Shown: positions 34,264-45,163 of the stretch, one piece after another
Position numbering within the stretch: position 1 is the first letter of the stretch
Layout of the letters: each line of letters starts with the position of its first letter
NCBI GenBank assembly: GCA_015956445.1
Contig: WIUZ02000029.1
Location: 62,001 to 126,000, forward strand
Direction: 5' to 3'
Origin: Thelephora terrestris
Taxonomy: Eukaryota; Basidiomycota; Agaricomycetes; Thelephorales; Thelephoraceae
Length of the DNA: 64,000 nt
Notes under the pieces: generated by a model
What the model was told of the DNA's origin: nothing
Databases searched by the model: none
Seen by the model: only the letters and a program-made list of their open reading frames with translations
Program-made: the position numbers and the translations under genes

Positions 34264-36700
34264 TTACCGCCTGGCGTAACGAAGGAACCTGGACGCGAGG
34301 ACGACCAAGATTCCGTTGAAAACTACAAACGAAATGTATGTCAGTGTATGAATATAGGAGGGGCAGAGTGAACATACTGAAGAAGACGAAAATCATCCAG
34401 ACGTGTATCCACCTATTATCAAAGTTCATGTTCAAGGTCGAATAGTACTCGTCTCCGATAGCGACAGGGCAATATCGACAAAGCGCGGGTTCGCTTGCGT
34501 TATCCAGATACCCGCCGAAGTGTTGAACGAAATCGTTCGCCCAAGACGCGCATGTCTCTCCCAGAGGAGGGTTGAAGACGGCGAATTCTTCCGGCTTACA
34601 GGTGATTTTGAGGCTGCTAGGAGGTCGGACGGGGGGACGTTAGTAGGTTCCTTTCTCGCTCGAGGGGAGAGAGACAGGACGTACTGCAACTCAGTGGTGA
34701 GCATTGAGTTGGTGATCCTGACCCAAGGATCCATTTGGTACCACACTCGTAGCAACGCTGAAGGCTGGATACGGAATGATGATACCGCAAGTCACGAACA
34801 GCGGAATGGCGATTGCGGAGTTGAAAAACATCCCGACCTACAAAACGTTCATTTCACTGATAAGCACACCTCGATACACACAGAGAGAGATCCAAGAGAA
34901 GGAGAGAAGAACGAAAACACACCTGGATCAATGGGGCCAGTGCGCCAACAAGCTGGGCGAGCGTGACACCAAAGTACTCCGTAAAAATGATCGCGAGCAA
35001 TTGGAATCCCGTCCCGTTGAGCCCAGGGGATCCTCTTCGGATACACCATCAAAGCCCATTACATGTCCATGATCAGCCAACTTCCTCGAAAAACGAAGGA
35101 TATTGCATGCGCTCTGGCCGTCGAGACCCGAGGTAGGTTCGTCCAGGAAGAGCAGTAACTCCGGCTTGCTAGCAAGCTCAACACCAATCGTCAACCACTT
35201 CCGAGCTTCGACTCCAAGGCTGAGGACGAGGGCGTCAGCGAGCGGTTGAAGTTCGAGGAGTTCGATGATCTCTTCCACGTCGGCATTCTTTTGGGCTTCT
35301 GGAATGTAGAAGGGTTGACGTAAATTCGCCGAGAATCGCATGGCTTACCGAACCGTTGCGGCGCCCTCGTGAACATCCATTTGTTCAGCTATATCCAGGC
35401 CCGCATTAGCCCCTGCAGGGGTAGTCACTGAGGGGAAGACTCACCATATGCAGTATTGCGTACGAACGAGACGTCGAGCGGCTTCCCACCCACGAGCATA
35501 TCACCAGTGACCATGCCAATGTTCTTCCTCCGGGCGAGAACATCAAGAGCAGTCGTCTTCCCGACGGGTACCGCACTAGGCACAGGAACAATATAGTTGG
35601 CGTTCTCCCAAGTGAAGGCCTTGCGGTCTGGTAATGTCCTTTTCTGCACCGGGGTGACGACATCGCGGTTCTTTTCTCGAGTCTCCTGTCGTTCCTTGAG
35701 TGTCTCATTAAGAGCCTTCGTTTCGTAGTCTTCCTTCCTGAAGATCGCGACGTCCGCTCGTTCGTACGATCCCTAAGTACCAGCATCAGCTCTGAAAACG
35801 CTCGTGGCGTACACTTAACTCACGTTAAGGTATTCGATGAGAAGCACTCGAACGATTTGATAAAACAAGAACCATCCAAGGAGAACAACGAAGTCTCGTC
35901 CCCACAGTTCACGGACGTTCAACGAGTATCCAGCAGAGATGGAGGAAGCTCCGTCCACGGTTTCCGCGCCAGGGGTAGCGCTGTACAGAGTACACGCCTG
36001 GTTCAGGCCGACGATCTCGGGGTAGTTGGTTGAACCAGGAGAGTTTCGGAGCACAACACAGTCGCACTCGCACTTCAGGGCGACACGCATGAACTCGTTC
36101 CCTATGAGAGCACCCCATCCTGGAGAGAAACACGTTTAGCGCCCTTCTACTGTCTGCGATTTACGTACCATAGGCAAGAGGATTGACGTAGTACCACGGG
36201 GGACATCCGTAAGCCACGCGAGTATTGTCATCAGTACAAATGAAAGAACTCACGATCCAGAAAAGCCACCGTTTCATTGAGGCCAACGGCACCCAGAGTC
36301 CAACACACTGGAGAACATGCAAGAAGAAAACGACCGGGGTCCTAAAAGCCGTGTCGAAGTCGTGAAAAATGAGTCCGAACGCCCGGAAGAAGGCTTGCGT
36401 CACCAAGAAGGTCAGGTAGATAATTAGGTGGAAGGTCCAAAACCTCCAGCAGATCGGTCGAGACGTGTCATGAAGTAGATGGCCGCGTTGTAGATGAAAA
36501 TACGTGTGGTGGAGAAGGGAAGATCTGCGAGAGGCTCCTCGTCCATAAATACTATAGCCAGTCTACAGTATACGCGTTAGAGTGGAGACGATCGCTGATG
36601 GTTACACTCTCCGGCTTACCTGCTTATTGAAGGTACCCCGGCCAAGCATCATGAGCCCAATTTCTCCTTGGGAATCAAAGACCATCATCAAAGGAGCAAC
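34264..36700 (-). pseudogene. PDR-type (ABCG) drug-efflux transporter, decayed second half
   Basis: Pleiotropic-drug-resistance ABC transporter remnant. In order on the minus strand: GRGTFNKQ and TMD1 helices (36700-36170, KRWLFWI..YVNPLAYG), ALIGNEFMRVALKCECDCVV (36120-35815), the linker [69 protein letters not shown] (near 35310-35100), TMD2 pieces, and the C-terminus LNMNFDNRWIHVWMIF then FNGILVVLASRFLRYARR with stop at 34264. NBD1 is absent, about 25 residues before GKTT are missing so Walker A is incomplete, the signature reads RKWLT rather than RKRLT, and several frames are broken after the D-loop. Host gene in decay. Confidence 0.78.
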
Positions 36701-36899
36701 GAAGAGAAGCCTCCAGCACATAAACACGGGGAACGGATTACCGATGCTTCGAGTAGCGTAAGCCAGAACCGTAACCAAGAGAGAAGCGAAACGGGCGGTG
36801 GACGTAGAATGTGGTGACGAGCGGGAGAGCGGGTTCAAAGTTGTCGGTGACGGGGCGGGAGTGTGGATGCAAGAGAATGAGGAATGAGAGGTCAATGGG

Positions 36900-37235
36900 C
36901 GTAAATGCTGACGAGTACGATGAATGGGATGTATGTTTCTCAGCGTCGAATCGTTTGTATACTTGTGAGCCAAAAGGAGTGCTCCGAGAAAAACTCGGTG
37001 AAGTGCCCATTCCTCGGTGTCGACAGAAAGGTGGGCCCTCGCCCTCCTCAAATAAATGAGGGTGACGAGGATATCGGTGTTGCTTACTTCGGCGGTCTGT
37101 AAGATCCGCTGGACGAACTTGCTGAAATGCTTTTCCTTGTGCGTGCGGGTGGATGAACGCCCCCTCGAAATTGCGAGAAGACCGAGAAAGTGGTCAACGG
37201 TCGCAATGGTCTCTTCGACGATCGTGGCTGAAGGA
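36900..37235 (-). pseudogene. Cyclin-box fragment (PHO80/PCL-like)
   Basis: Reads ATIVEETIATVDHFLGLLAIS, FVQRILQTAEVSNTDILVTLIYLRRARA, and HRVFLGALLLAHKYTNDSTLRNIH, the first half of a fungal cyclin box (kinase-partner fold). It is preceded by a splice-acceptor-like CCTTCAG near 37233. Downstream the frame continues out of the family and runs toward the ABC remnant without the second half of the box, so it looks truncated. It may have joined to the transporter by rearrangement. Possible upstream exon sequence near 37500-37786 was not convincing. Confidence 0.6.
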
Positions 37236-37264
37236 AGGACAGGAATTAGCCAATTACGCGTCGG

Positions 37265-37362
37265 GTAAAAAACCTCGACCCGCGGCGGGTCAAGGTTTTA
37301 GCCGACCGGGTGCCATCACCGAATAAAACAACCCTCGACCCGGCGCGGGTCGAGGTTTTTGC
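37265..37362. repeat. Two GC-rich dyads in tandem
   Basis: CCTCGACCCGCGGCGGGTCAAGG (about 37273-37295) and CCTCGACCCGGCGCGGGTCGAGG (about 37332-37354) are each near-perfect inverted repeats able to form short strong hairpins, both flanked by AAAAAC/GTTTT. Could be a miniature element or a structured regulatory site; no gene assigned. Confidence 0.7.
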
Positions 37363-38592
37363 CCGCGGTTTTGCATGGGCGGCGGGAGGACTTCATGTAA
37401 TTCTGGATGGTGTCCGAATCCACGGTGATCTTGAACATCCGGGCGATGCAATTCGAGCACTAAAGCCATCACAGAATAGGGTGAGTTTGAACGGTGGGGA
37501 ACTGAATGAAACAAGACGCGCGAAACCGGTCATCAAGGAAGGAGTGGGACGAAGGGCTTTCTTCGGCTACGCCGCCAGCAGGTTGGAAAGGACGGAAATA
37601 GGTTAGAAAGAGGGGAAATGTGGAGGGGATAATCGTTGGCGATGTTGGCGGTGACGAGCCAGAGCAAGCAAGAGTTGATACGTGCCAAGCGGTTATTACA
37701 ACTACATACGGCACTGGGAAACTCCGCACAAGATTTCGCACGTGTTCCATCTGTTCATCACACCTTAACCCTCTGGCCGTTCCCAAGGCTTGCCGGTCGA
37801 AAATGGATACTTACCCCTGTGGTTTTCCAATTCCTCAACCTTGCCCGCAGCCAAACGCGCACCGCAGTCGCCGGGAACAAGACGGGACTACTGCCTAACG
37901 GCATTCTGGATCCCCCGTGAGCTTCGGAGATCTTCGAGATCCAGAGCCCTCGGGCAGCGAAGTTTTGGCCCTTCAGGACGAAAAAGTTTACGATCTCCCT
38001 GATCCGAAACCGTACGCTCGAGTCTCCACATACCACTGGCTTGCCACTGGCACTCCGGTGGCCGACCAATGATCACGCGTCGTCCACGGGTTCGTCTCTA
38101 TGACAGATCATCGGTCGGCCGAAATACATCGACAATCCACAGGCTTCAAGACAGTTCCTAACGCCAACGGGTAAGAGGTGGTACGTCATTCATCACCCGT
38201 TTCTTGTGTCGTAAACTAAGTTTTGAACGCTGCGCCCAGGGGGTTTACTAAAGTGTGAGGGCGCTAAACACCGTGGACGAACAAGGGCCCGACGAGGGGT
38301 GTTCTGGACGCAGTCCCAGGGGTTGAACGCCATTGCAATGACGTGGTGTGCGCGGTCATCTTGGGTTTTGGGCCGAGATCCCACAAACAAGACGGATTTG
38401 GCGCACCAGGACGATTGTGAGGGCGGAATGTCGAGACCGCGGATAACCGGTTTCCGCGAGGGGGGTGGGTCCAGACTTATCAATCATGATTGCACGGGCA
38501 CTAACCCACGCTGGACGACTGCTTACAAGCTAGGGGGGCCCAGACGCTGTCTACCCAACGTCGTCAACGTATTCCCCACTCCGTGGCCGAAG
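37363..38592. other. Intergenic, unresolved
   Basis: Open frames occur on both strands (for example near 37620-37790) but show no family resemblance. A short self-complementary stretch GGAGATCTTCGAGATCC lies near 37925. The right end includes the promoter of the 38647 gene. Confidence 0.35.
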
Positions 38593-38602
38593 TATTTAAG
38601 GA
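38593..38602 (+). promoter_or_regulatory. TATA-like box of the 38647 gene
   Basis: TATTTAAG-type motif about 50 bases upstream of the start codon, followed by a short leader. Position and spacing fit a strong core promoter. Confidence 0.4.
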
Positions 38603-38646
38603 CATCTGATAGCACGTTTGGCACCCTCACCCACCGATCCTCCAAC

Positions 38647-40216
38647 ATGGTTAAGAGGAACAGGACCGACGATTCTGCAGCCGTTAGTGGTCGCCAATCA
38701 AAGATTCCCAAGACTCCGGATCGCCCTTCTGACCAGGCGTCGGCCCACGATTGCCAAACGGGAAGCCCTCTCAACCTATCGGCGCTGCCTTCAATCGTCG
38801 ATGACGAGGCACCCTCCCGCGCTCTTTCGTCCCCCGCAACACTTCAACCCCCGGCGGGGGAGCTTGACGCGGCCGTTGCTGAGCTGTCACACTCGAACGC
38901 TATAAACAACAACGAACCGCCCATTGAGCTGAACGGCGCCCAAGGGCCGCAGAGCAACTATCCCTTGGAACCCGCCTCCGACACTTCCACCGCATCCGTC
39001 GCGGAAGCTGCCCACCCAGCCGGGGGCCATACAGGTGATGGGAGTATTGATCCGGACGCGCCCCGCGCTCCCCACAACCTGGCACCTGAGGATGTATTTG
39101 CTCGGGCTATCGGGTAAGTTTGATACTGAGGGAATTAATCGCCACCGGCTGAAACCCTTTTTAGTACCAACCCGTTCGCGTATGTTTGTCGTATGCTGGA
39201 CGGTCTCATTCTAACGGCATTGTAGGTCGAGGTTTGCTGGAGACGACACCATTTTGAGAGCTGGGATCGCTGTTTCTACGTGGATGGCCGGGGATGGAAG
39301 CTTGGACTTCACGATCGTCCCTGTGGAGAACGTGCTTGAGTTGTACCGTCCCACCCATGCATTGTAAGTGAATGGGAATCCGTCTTCACGTGCTCACGTA
39401 GTTTGCAGGAGGCTGCTTAAGTGCGCGGGTCACCCCGACATCACGACGTTGGTAGTACCGAAAGGCGGTATCGTTAACGTTGCCCTCCGGGATCCGGCCA
39501 CCTTGTCCTTAAACCCGACCACGGGCTACTTGCGATCTCAAGAAAACAGCTCCTGGGTTGTCGCCAGTTTGAACGGGCAAGCCGCGTACTTCGCGAACTC
39601 AGGAATTCGGCAGATATGTGTAACACCGTTTGCACACGGGTGGCATCGTTTCGTGGCCGTGCTCGCGAACGTCTTTCAACAGCGCGTTCTTTACTTTCAA
39701 TCGTTCAAGGGAGGCGTAACATTTGGCACCAGTCGTTTCAAGGGCGGCCCCTCCACGAAAAGGAAAGGAAGGCAAAATATGGCGCCCATTGACGGCCCCA
39801 CATTGAAGGAAGGTGATACGAGTGAGCACCACAGTTTCTTGCATCGCACAGCAACAATTTTAATACTTCCCTCGGTCCCGGTTTACGACGGGCGGGACCA
39901 ATTGCGCCTGGGGAACTACTGGGAAAGACCCTACTTGGAAGACATTAAGAAGGACGCTGCGGTGATGATGTTGTTTTCCGTCAAGAAGGGCGCCCTTCCT
40001 AAAGCTGTGCAGGACTGGGAAGACCTTCCTCGAGGACTCACAACCGCCGTCTACCTCAATATCCTGGCCATAGTGCTGCTCGCTGACCCCGTGGACCCCT
40101 TCAGCGACTATGAATCGGGAGAACACCCGGGCGCTTTCGGGGTGGAATCTGTGGAGGAGGAGCTGCCGGAGTATGGGCAGCGCAGTCGTGTGAAAGGGGA
40201 AGACCTTTGCTTGTGA
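38647..40216 (+). CDS. Hypothetical agaricomycete protein
   Basis: Start ATG 38647 (MVKRNRTDDSAAVSG). The first ~155 residues are Ser/Pro/Ala-rich and disordered with an N-terminal basic patch. After introns at about 39113-39163, 39180-39225 and 39365-39408 a folded domain follows: RFAGDDTILRAGIAVSTWMAG, LLKCAGHPDITTLVVPKGG, SLNPTTGYLRSQENSSW, FKGGVTFGTSRFKGG, and YWERPYLEDI, with a hydrophobic segment VYLNILAIVLLAD near the end. It is complete to the stop at 40216 with no breaks. I recall similar proteins as multicopy hypothetical genes in mushrooms, but function is unknown and it may be tied to mobile DNA. Confidence 0.6.
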
Positions 40217-40659
40217 TGGGTTGAGGAGGAGGAATGGGGGATCGTGTACGATATCAGAAGGAGAGATGAACATTTGCAGACTGACCGACAAAATCTTGTG
40301 TACCGGACCAAAGTATCCTTTATAAAATACGTGGAGAGTGATAATACACGTACTGCTCCCCTCAAACATTAAAATCATTGACATGCGCATCTTCGACCGC
40401 CCTCGAGATTACACGCGCTTGGGAAGGCAAAGGGGGTCGTGGGCAATGCCGCTTGTCGGCGCTACGGTTATATAATAGCGGGATTCCGTGCTAAGCCTAA
40501 GGACCGGTCATGGGCCATGCCGCTTGTCGGCGCTACCACTCATTTTGGTTACTGTATTTAGTAATCACTCCCAAATATGGGGGTATGGGGTCTCGGAGCT
40601 TTTGAGGGTCGCGAGACACGCGTTCCTGTTTGTGCCGCTGCTCACCTCCTGCAATTTAG

Positions 40660-41470
40660 AAAAAGTTCCTGGTAGGTGTCTTATTTTCGACCGTTTCATC
40701 TCATTGCCGACACGAAGGTGCCGTTTTCGGGATGCAATGTGACATTCCTGGCTCAACCGTCTCGCCGTTGGGAAGGACGGGTCATTTTTACCCCGCTGTC
40801 TCATTTCCCATGCGAAAGTGTCGTTTTGGTGAGCCTGAAACCACCTCGCCACTGGCACAGACGGGTTGTTCTTGGCCCTGCCGTGTTGCCCCAGGCACGA
40901 AAGTGTCTTTTGGTGTGTTTCTGACTCAACGATCTTGCCGTTGGGAAGGACGGGTTATTTGGGCCCTAGGTTTTGACCCTGCCGTCTCATTCCCACACGA
41001 AGGTGTCGTTTTCGGTGTAAACGTGAAATTCCTGGCAAGGGTATCTCGCTGCCTGTATGAACGGGTTGTTCTCGGCCCCGTTGTCTTGCCGCAGGCACGA
41101 AAGTGTCTTTTGGTGTGTTTCTGACTCAACGATCTTGCCGTTGGGAAGGACGGGTTATTTGGGCCCTAGGTTTTGACCCTGCCGTCTCATTTCCCACACG
41201 AAGGTGTCGTTTTCGGTGTAAACGTGAAATTCCTGGCAAGGGTATCTCGCTGCCTGTATGAACGGGTTGTTCTCGGCCCCGTTGTCTTGCCGCAGGCACG
41301 AAAGTGTCGTTTTCGGTGTGTTTCTGACGAAACCATCTTGCTGTTGGGAAAGGACGGGTTATTTTGACCCTGCCATCTCATTGCCACACCAAAATATCAT
41401 TCTTGGTGTAAACAGGACATTTCTGAGCCAACCATCATGCCACTGGCACGGACGGGTTGTTTTAAACCCT
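40660..41470. repeat. Minisatellite with about 67-bp monomers and a 202-bp higher-order unit
   Basis: Monomers share ACGGGTTRTT..CCCTGCCGTCTCATTxCCACACGAAGGTGTCGTTTTCGGTG-like phases. The block from about 40892 to 41093 is repeated almost exactly from about 41094 to 41295, giving a three-monomer higher-order unit of about 202 bases. Flanking monomers (40680-40890 and 41296-41470) are more diverged. Open frames across it reflect the repeat, not genes. Confidence 0.88.
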
Positions 41471-41586
41471 ATCATTTCTCGTATTTTATTTTGCCATATC
41501 GTTGTGTATGAAATTGCACTAATTCACTGCCTTTATTAAGCTTTTGTTTGCCTCCCACCTCTAACCACACTACCCCAAACCACGTG

Positions 41587-43070
41587 ATGGCTCGGTGAGA
41601 ACCCATGTTTAAATACATACTACATTCTAAAACACAACTGTTGCCAGAGGACGTTGCAAACCTTGTGATCAGCAGTTCTCAAACATCCTCAAACACAGAA
41701 GGGAAGTCCATACCGATGAAATCATAATTCGGTACCCAGGTTCCCCTCAAAGGAAGCTCAACCGGGATAAGCGTGGACTCTTTCGTTGTGTTCGTTGTCC
41801 ATATTCAAATATAAATTCTGCAACATTTCAGGTGAGTTGACCCTGTGTGCATGAAGTTCAACTATGACACAGGCTTTACAGACTCATGCCAACAAATGCT
41901 CCAAACCAGAACACCAGGACATGCTGAGTGTGAGTGGAAAGGGTAGTGAGTCCACCAGAGATAGTGATAGTGGTGATGAACTTGGTGAGGGTATGAGCAG
42001 GTGCCAGAAGTGGAAGGATTTTTCACTGATCTCTTTCAGTAGAACCAATGGATATTGATGGAAGTTTTTCCATTGGAGAGAGCATTGTCAGTATGTCCAT
42101 TGAAGCAGAAGGCAGCAATGAGAGTGACGGTGAGTTCTAGCAACAATGATGAGGGCTTCTGGCTGATTACCTTCCAGAAGACACCCACATGGACATTGTT
42201 GTCTCACCCCAGCTGATGAAACGTCAAAGGTCAGGTCAAGATAGAAACCGTAAGTGTGCATTTTTCGAAATTATCCTTTGCTAACATCCTTTCAGTTGCC
42301 AAAGCCTTTCTCCTCCCACCTGAGGAAGGTAGTGGTGACAATGGGGATGGCAATAGGGAGGACAGTGATGGAGAATACATTGATGAAGAAGACACTGATG
42401 AGAGTGAGGGTGAGGAAAAGGATGACCATAATGAAAGGATTGGTAAGGGGCCAGAGTACTGATTTTGAAGAGACTTCTCTGACCACCTTTCAGATGTTTC
42501 TCAGATCCCTATCCACTCAACTGGTAGTGGTGGAGATGGCAAGGGTTGGGGTAAGGGCTATATCAAGCATCAAAGATACCTGTATTGATTTTTTCTCAGG
42601 GTACCATGCCAAGTCTACTGTAACATTACCATTGGAAAGGAAACCTTACAGAATCCTGAAATGAAGAAACTTGGGATTATAATCAACCTCAAGTATAGGA
42701 TTGCTATCTGTACCCTCTGTGAAACAACCATTATCCCGGCTCACTTGTACAAGCACCTCCATTGCAAGGGTGGATGCCTTGATCACCAAGATTTCAGAAA
42801 AGGGGGAAGACTTGCCTTTTGTAACAGAGAGTACTGTGACAAACTTATTGGAGACCACAAACTCCAGGACCCAATGAAGTTGCACCCTAAACCTAAAGCC
42901 TTTCCCACAGCAATACCAGGCCTTCCAGTCTATTTTGATCAGTATTGCTGTGATATCTGTGGTTCTGCCTTCAAGTCAAAGGGAGTCTTAATCAAGCACA
43001 AGAAAATGGTGAAGACCTGTGGAAATGCCGAGATAATAGTGGGACCTGCCCAGGTCTTATCTCCTGGTTC
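41587..43070 (+). CDS. ORSC/DUF3505-type zinc-finger gene, 5' part, interrupted
   Basis: Starts with a tiny first exon (ATG 41587, donor at 41595, acceptor ending 41647). Then come a first C2H2-like finger (GRCKPCDQQFSNILKHRREVH), a second (LFRCVRCPYS...THANKC across the intron 41832-41881), acidic Ser/Asp/Glu-rich linkers over five or six more introns, and the ORSC-like block LGIIINLKYRIAICTLCETTIIP..LYKHLHCKGGC (from 42661) with a C-terminal finger YCCDICGSAFKSKGVLIKHKK. The junction into the ORSC block (near 42590-42617) needs a weak acceptor or one-base change. The frame is cut at 43070 by the Plavaka inverted repeat; the continuation lies at 52341. This arrangement resembles N-terminal halves of large helicase-associated proteins of mushrooms. 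Confidence 0.65.
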
Positions 43071-43106
43071 TACATCAGCAAACTTGTCCCAGCCTGATCT
43101 GGCCAG
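43071..43106 (+). repeat. Left terminal inverted repeat of the Plavaka element
   Basis: Bipartite: 10-bp outer block, 16-bp spacer, 10-bp inner block, mirrored at 52305-52340. Confidence 0.85.
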
Positions 43107-43338
43107 ACGGAGAATGCCGGGCCAGATCAGGCCAGCCGAACCAAGATCCTGCGGGCGCCCCGCTGATCTTGATCCGACGAGGGACCAGTTCAACCCTTGG
43201 TGTGACCCAAGTGTGACCGGGGGTTCTGCCAGCCCAGATCACGTGAGACGTGGCCATATCTGGCGGACGCCCTGCAGACCTTCACAGTTGAGGACGGTCG
43301 GGCCTCAACTGTACAGTAGTAGTCACACGTAGTCACAG

Positions 43339-43350
43339 ATATATATAATT
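43339..43350 (+). promoter_or_regulatory. TATA-type promoter of passenger gene A
   Basis: ATATATATAATT stands about 60 bases upstream of the start codon at 43409. The same ACACGTxGTCACA..ATATATATAATTAA phrase precedes gene B at 44154-44166, showing the promoter was duplicated with the gene. Confidence 0.6.
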
Positions 43351-43408
43351 AATAAAACATGAGATATGGCACAAGTGCGACCGCCTTCCCCCTTTCCCCT
43401 CTGCAAAA

Positions 43409-44004
43409 ATGGCCGGACTGCCCTTCACCATTCATTTACACCCTACTCGCAATTCCCCCTTCCAGTGGATGCCCCCCCGCCTGGAGGAAAGATACCTGGA
43501 GCAAGCGAGGATTCAACGCCAACACCAGTGAGTCTGCCATCAATTACTCAATTGAATGTCATACCTGACAGCGCTTCCCATCAGGAACGCTTATTTTGAC
43601 GCGGTCTCCAGCCTTTGCACGCCGAGAGTCCGGACCTTGATCTCGGCACATTGCCGAGAACGCCTCAACATGCTCAACGCGGCGGCGGAAGCCGCCATCA
43701 AAGAGAATGTGGCAGACGCCGACCCGGAATACGCGATGATGATCAACACGTTCACTCAGCTCGAGCTGAGTTATTATCTAAGCGAACAGTACCTGTAAGT
43801 TTTTCATTTATGTAACGTTCGCCCAGACTGACTCGGCATGTTCCTAGGGAAGCGTACGAGGCGCTCATCAAAGCCATCGGCATGCCGTTCTTCGATGTCG
43901 CCGGAGACCGCCTCAACAAAAAAGACGACCGCAAGGCAACCGAAGAAGAGAGCGAGGCAGACATGTTCTTGTTCCTCGCTCAAGCAGCGGCCATGCACGC
44001 ATGA
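43409..44004 (+). CDS. Small passenger gene A in the Plavaka element
   Basis: Three exons: 43409-43527, 43585-43794, 43848-44004; the introns have GTGAGT..TCAG and GTAAGT..CTAG ends and all phases fit. The product is about 160 residues: an N-terminus rich in Pro (PFQWMPPRLEERYLEQ), a helical middle (NAYFDAVSSL..RVRTLISAHCRERL, AAAEAAIKENVADADPEY) and a charged C-terminal helix. No known domain. Paralogous to gene B. No signal peptide or membrane segment. Its presence inside the element and its duplication suggest a passenger role, perhaps regulatory; function unknown. Confidence 0.7.
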
Positions 44005-44153
44005 GTGAACCAGGTATTTTGAGTAGCCGAAAAAAATTGTATGTTTTTTGTATGTTTTTTTCAATGTAAATGACTCGCCTGCAAACTCGACCTCAGGCCC
44101 CTGCCAGCAGGCTCAGCTGTATAGTGCAACTCGTAGTCACACGTGGTCACACT

Positions 44154-44166
44154 AATATATATAATT
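44154..44166 (+). promoter_or_regulatory. TATA-type promoter of passenger gene B
   Basis: AATATATATAATT about 85 bases upstream of the ATG at 44249; duplicated counterpart of the site at 43339. Confidence 0.55.
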
Positions 44167-44248
44167 AAAAAAACATGAGATCATCAGATTGAATAGTGAC
44201 AAGTCCGAGCGCCGCCTTCCCCTTTCCTCTACAAAACCGACGAGCACC

Positions 44249-44831
44249 ATGCAATATTATCCAACTCGTCCCGCCCCCTTCCAGTGTTTGCCCGGCTCTC
44301 TGGCAGAAGAATTCAGGTCCCGCGACAAGCTTCGCGAAGACTTACAGTAAGTTCAATGATCAATTACTCAATTAGATCAGTGACGGCCTGACACGACTCT
44401 TCACATCAGGAATATTTTTTTTGATGCGGTCTCCAAGGTTTTCACGCTGAGAATCCAGGCCATTATCTCGGAGCAGTTCGAGGACCGCCTCAAGAAGCTC
44501 TGCGCGGCGGCGGAAATAGAGATTAAAAAAAATGTTGCCGTCGCCGAGCCGCAATATGCGGCCATGATCAACATGAGGACCCAGCTTGAGCTCCTTAACA
44601 TCTTATGCGAAGAGTACCGGTATGTTTTTCTGTTTATGTAACAAACACCCAGACTGACATATTCTCAGGGAAGCGTACTTCCGGCTCATGAAGATCGTCG
44701 GCGTCCAACTCTTGGACGTCATCGGAGACCCCCTCAGCCAAAGGGATGGCCGCAAGGAAACCGAAGACGTGAACCGCCTCAACAGGCTCGGGCGGCTCGC
44801 TGAGGCGGCTTCGGGGCATCAAATGAACTGA
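44249..44831 (+). CDS. Small passenger gene B, paralogue of A
   Basis: Exons 44249-44346, 44410-44619 and 44669-44831, with the same intron positions and phases as gene A. The product is about 157 residues: PFQCLPGSLAEEF, NIFFDAVSKVFTLRIQAIISEQFEDRL, EAYFRLMKIVGVQLLDVIGDPLSQRDGRKETE. The conserved core shared with A is FDAVS, EAxFRL/EAYEAL, and the D-x-GDxL end. Both copies are open, so the duplication is recent enough, or selected enough, to stay intact although protein identity is only moderate. Function unknown. Confidence 0.7.
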
Positions 44832-45080
44832 TGAATTTTTACTGTGCGACGGTTGCACCCGATATATTTTTTTGTATGTTTTCTTATGTAAATCATATTT
44901 CGATACAAAAATGGATTCATTTATTGTGTGTCTCCGAGCGGCGGTTCCATTTGAGCGGCTCGCTGAGCCAGCGGCCGTGTTGCACTGAATGAACTGGGCA
45001 ATTTTGACTGCACGGTTGCCATACCTGGTATGTTATTTATATGTTATTTATATGGCACAAATGCGTATCTCGAGACAAAA
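44832..45080 (+). repeat. Third, degenerate copy of the passenger-gene 3' flank
   Basis: The 3' sequence of gene B (GGTTGCACCCGATATA..TATGTAAAT..ATACAAAAAT) recurs near 45008-45080 (GGTTGCCATACCTGGTATGTT..GAGACAAAAATTG), with remnants of the C-terminal codons (GCGGCTCGCTGAG..CAGCGGCC) near 44956-44976. Points to at least three tandem units originally. Confidence 0.55.
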
Positions 45081-45163
45081 ATTGTATTCAGATTGCGGAA
45101 AAGGCTAGGTAAGAAAAACATGATTATATAGTGGGTCTACCGTAGCGCCGTTGTTCTGTTTAA

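Noticed and set aside
37290-38096. Possible genes on both strands between the cyclin fragment and 38647
   Set aside because: No conserved motif, no consistent intron pattern, and frames overlap on opposite strands.
40488-41539. Overlapping open frames on both strands with repeated peptides
   Set aside because: Product of the minisatellite; periodic peptides follow the 67/202-base units.
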